Source of the DNA: Alsobacter metallidurans
GTDB taxonomy: Bacteria; Pseudomonadota; Alphaproteobacteria; Rhizobiales; Beijerinckiaceae
Assembly (NCBI RefSeq): GCF_014636935.1
Contig: NZ_BMES01000002.1
Location: 1,359,016-1,423,015, forward strand
DNA: 64,000 nucleotides
Direction: 5' to 3'
Shown here: one piece after another, positions 63,840 through 64,000 of the stretch
Layout of the letters: each line of letters begins with the position of its first letter
Position numbering within the stretch: position 1 is the first letter of the stretch
Notes under the pieces: model-generated
Databases searched by the model: none
Told to the model about the DNA's origin: nothing
The model's input: the letters and a program-made list of their open reading frames with translations, nothing else
Position numbers and translations under genes: made by a program

Positions 63840-64000
63840 GGTGGCCGCGTCCACGGCCCCACCGTAGTGTGGGGCGGGCGGGCTGACTGCCGGACGTTGG
63901 GTCGGCCGAGGCTGTTACCCCTCGAACCCGCCGTCCGGCCGCTCCGGAAAGGCCTCCCGGGAGGGTGGGTCCGGTATCCCCACCCGCGCAGGCGCCGCGC
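63840..64000. other. Strongly structured stretch at window end (RNA or 3' end of a leftward gene)
   Basis: A dense run of hairpins. GGCCG/CGGCC lies at 63843-63858 and CCCCAC/GTGGGG at 63857-63874. A long nested hairpin at 63889-63939 is built of GCCGGACG/CGTCCGGC, GGGT/ACCC and CGAGG/CCTCG. CCTCCCGGGAGG is at 63953-63964, and GGGTGGG/CCCACCC at 63963-63985. On the minus strand one frame is open from the window edge to a TAA at 63915, ending PSREAFPERPDGGFEG, so this may be the tail of a gene with its terminator. Identity not recognised. Confidence 0.35.

Noticed and set aside
63840..64000. RNase P RNA or tmRNA at the window edge
   Set aside because: Neither the conserved GAGGAAAGTCCGGGC of RNase P RNA nor a tRNA-like end of tmRNA is visible on either strand.

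Overview
This window looks like a chromosome segment of a GC-rich alphaproteobacterium, most likely a Hyphomicrobiales (Rhizobiales) member. The grounds are the icd - alaS - recA - cckA - flhB/fliR/fliQ order, a recA promoter with the alphaproteobacterial SOS box GTTC-N7-GTTC, CckA/CtrA-type control signals, FlbT/FlaF/FliX flagellar regulators, a MotE-like protein, and an MlotiK1-like K+ channel. Genus cannot be fixed from the sequence alone. No rRNA, tRNA, CRISPR array, transposase or phage gene was recognised.

Region 1 (1-7.7 kb) holds the start of an MHS-type metabolite transporter, an OmpR-type two-component pair, two small secreted proteins of unknown function, rpsD, murI and a TrmJ-type RNA methyltransferase. 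Region 2 (7.8-12.7 kb) is an unusual accessory block: six short genes, four leftward and two rightward, each with the N-terminal helix of TadE/TadG-type pilus-assembly proteins. None of the core Tad machinery is present. One of them, of 548 residues, carries a giant polyproline tract followed by EF-hand-like calcium loops. Region 3 (12.9-22.9 kb) is housekeeping: icd, a cyclic-nucleotide-gated K+ channel, alaS, recA and the cell-cycle kinase gene cckA.

Region 4 (22.9-60.9 kb) is a large flagellar regulon. Leftward: flgB-flgC-fliE-fliQ-fliR-flhB, fliL-fliM-DUF6468-motE and a TPR protein. Rightward: fliO and fliP, flgF-flgG-flgA-flgH, flgI-flgJ-flgN-like, flaG, then five flagellin genes interspersed with flaF1, flbT and flaF2. 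Leftward again: two tandem hook genes (flgE2, flgE1), flgK and flgL. fliX, dksA and an MBOAT acyltransferase are embedded. I find CtrA-type boxes (TTAA-N7-TTAA) at the early operons (flgB, fliL, fliX) and sigma-54 boxes (TGGCAC..N..TTGC) at the later ones (flgF, flgI, flgE1, flgE2). This reconstructs a Caulobacter-like cascade from DNA alone, with the CtrA-activating kinase gene cckA abutting flhB. The flagellins form two classes, each ending with its own FlaF paralogue, and several flagellin leaders share a small CAGAA hairpin that could be a post-transcriptional control site.

Region 5 (61-64 kb) holds a DUF697/TIGR01620 membrane protein and a YcjX-like P-loop protein, and ends in a strongly structured stretch of uncertain nature. 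Palindromic intergenic repeats of several families sit between operons throughout (18.3-18.75, 20.2, 25.2, 28.4, 42.1-42.4 and 45.1 kb).
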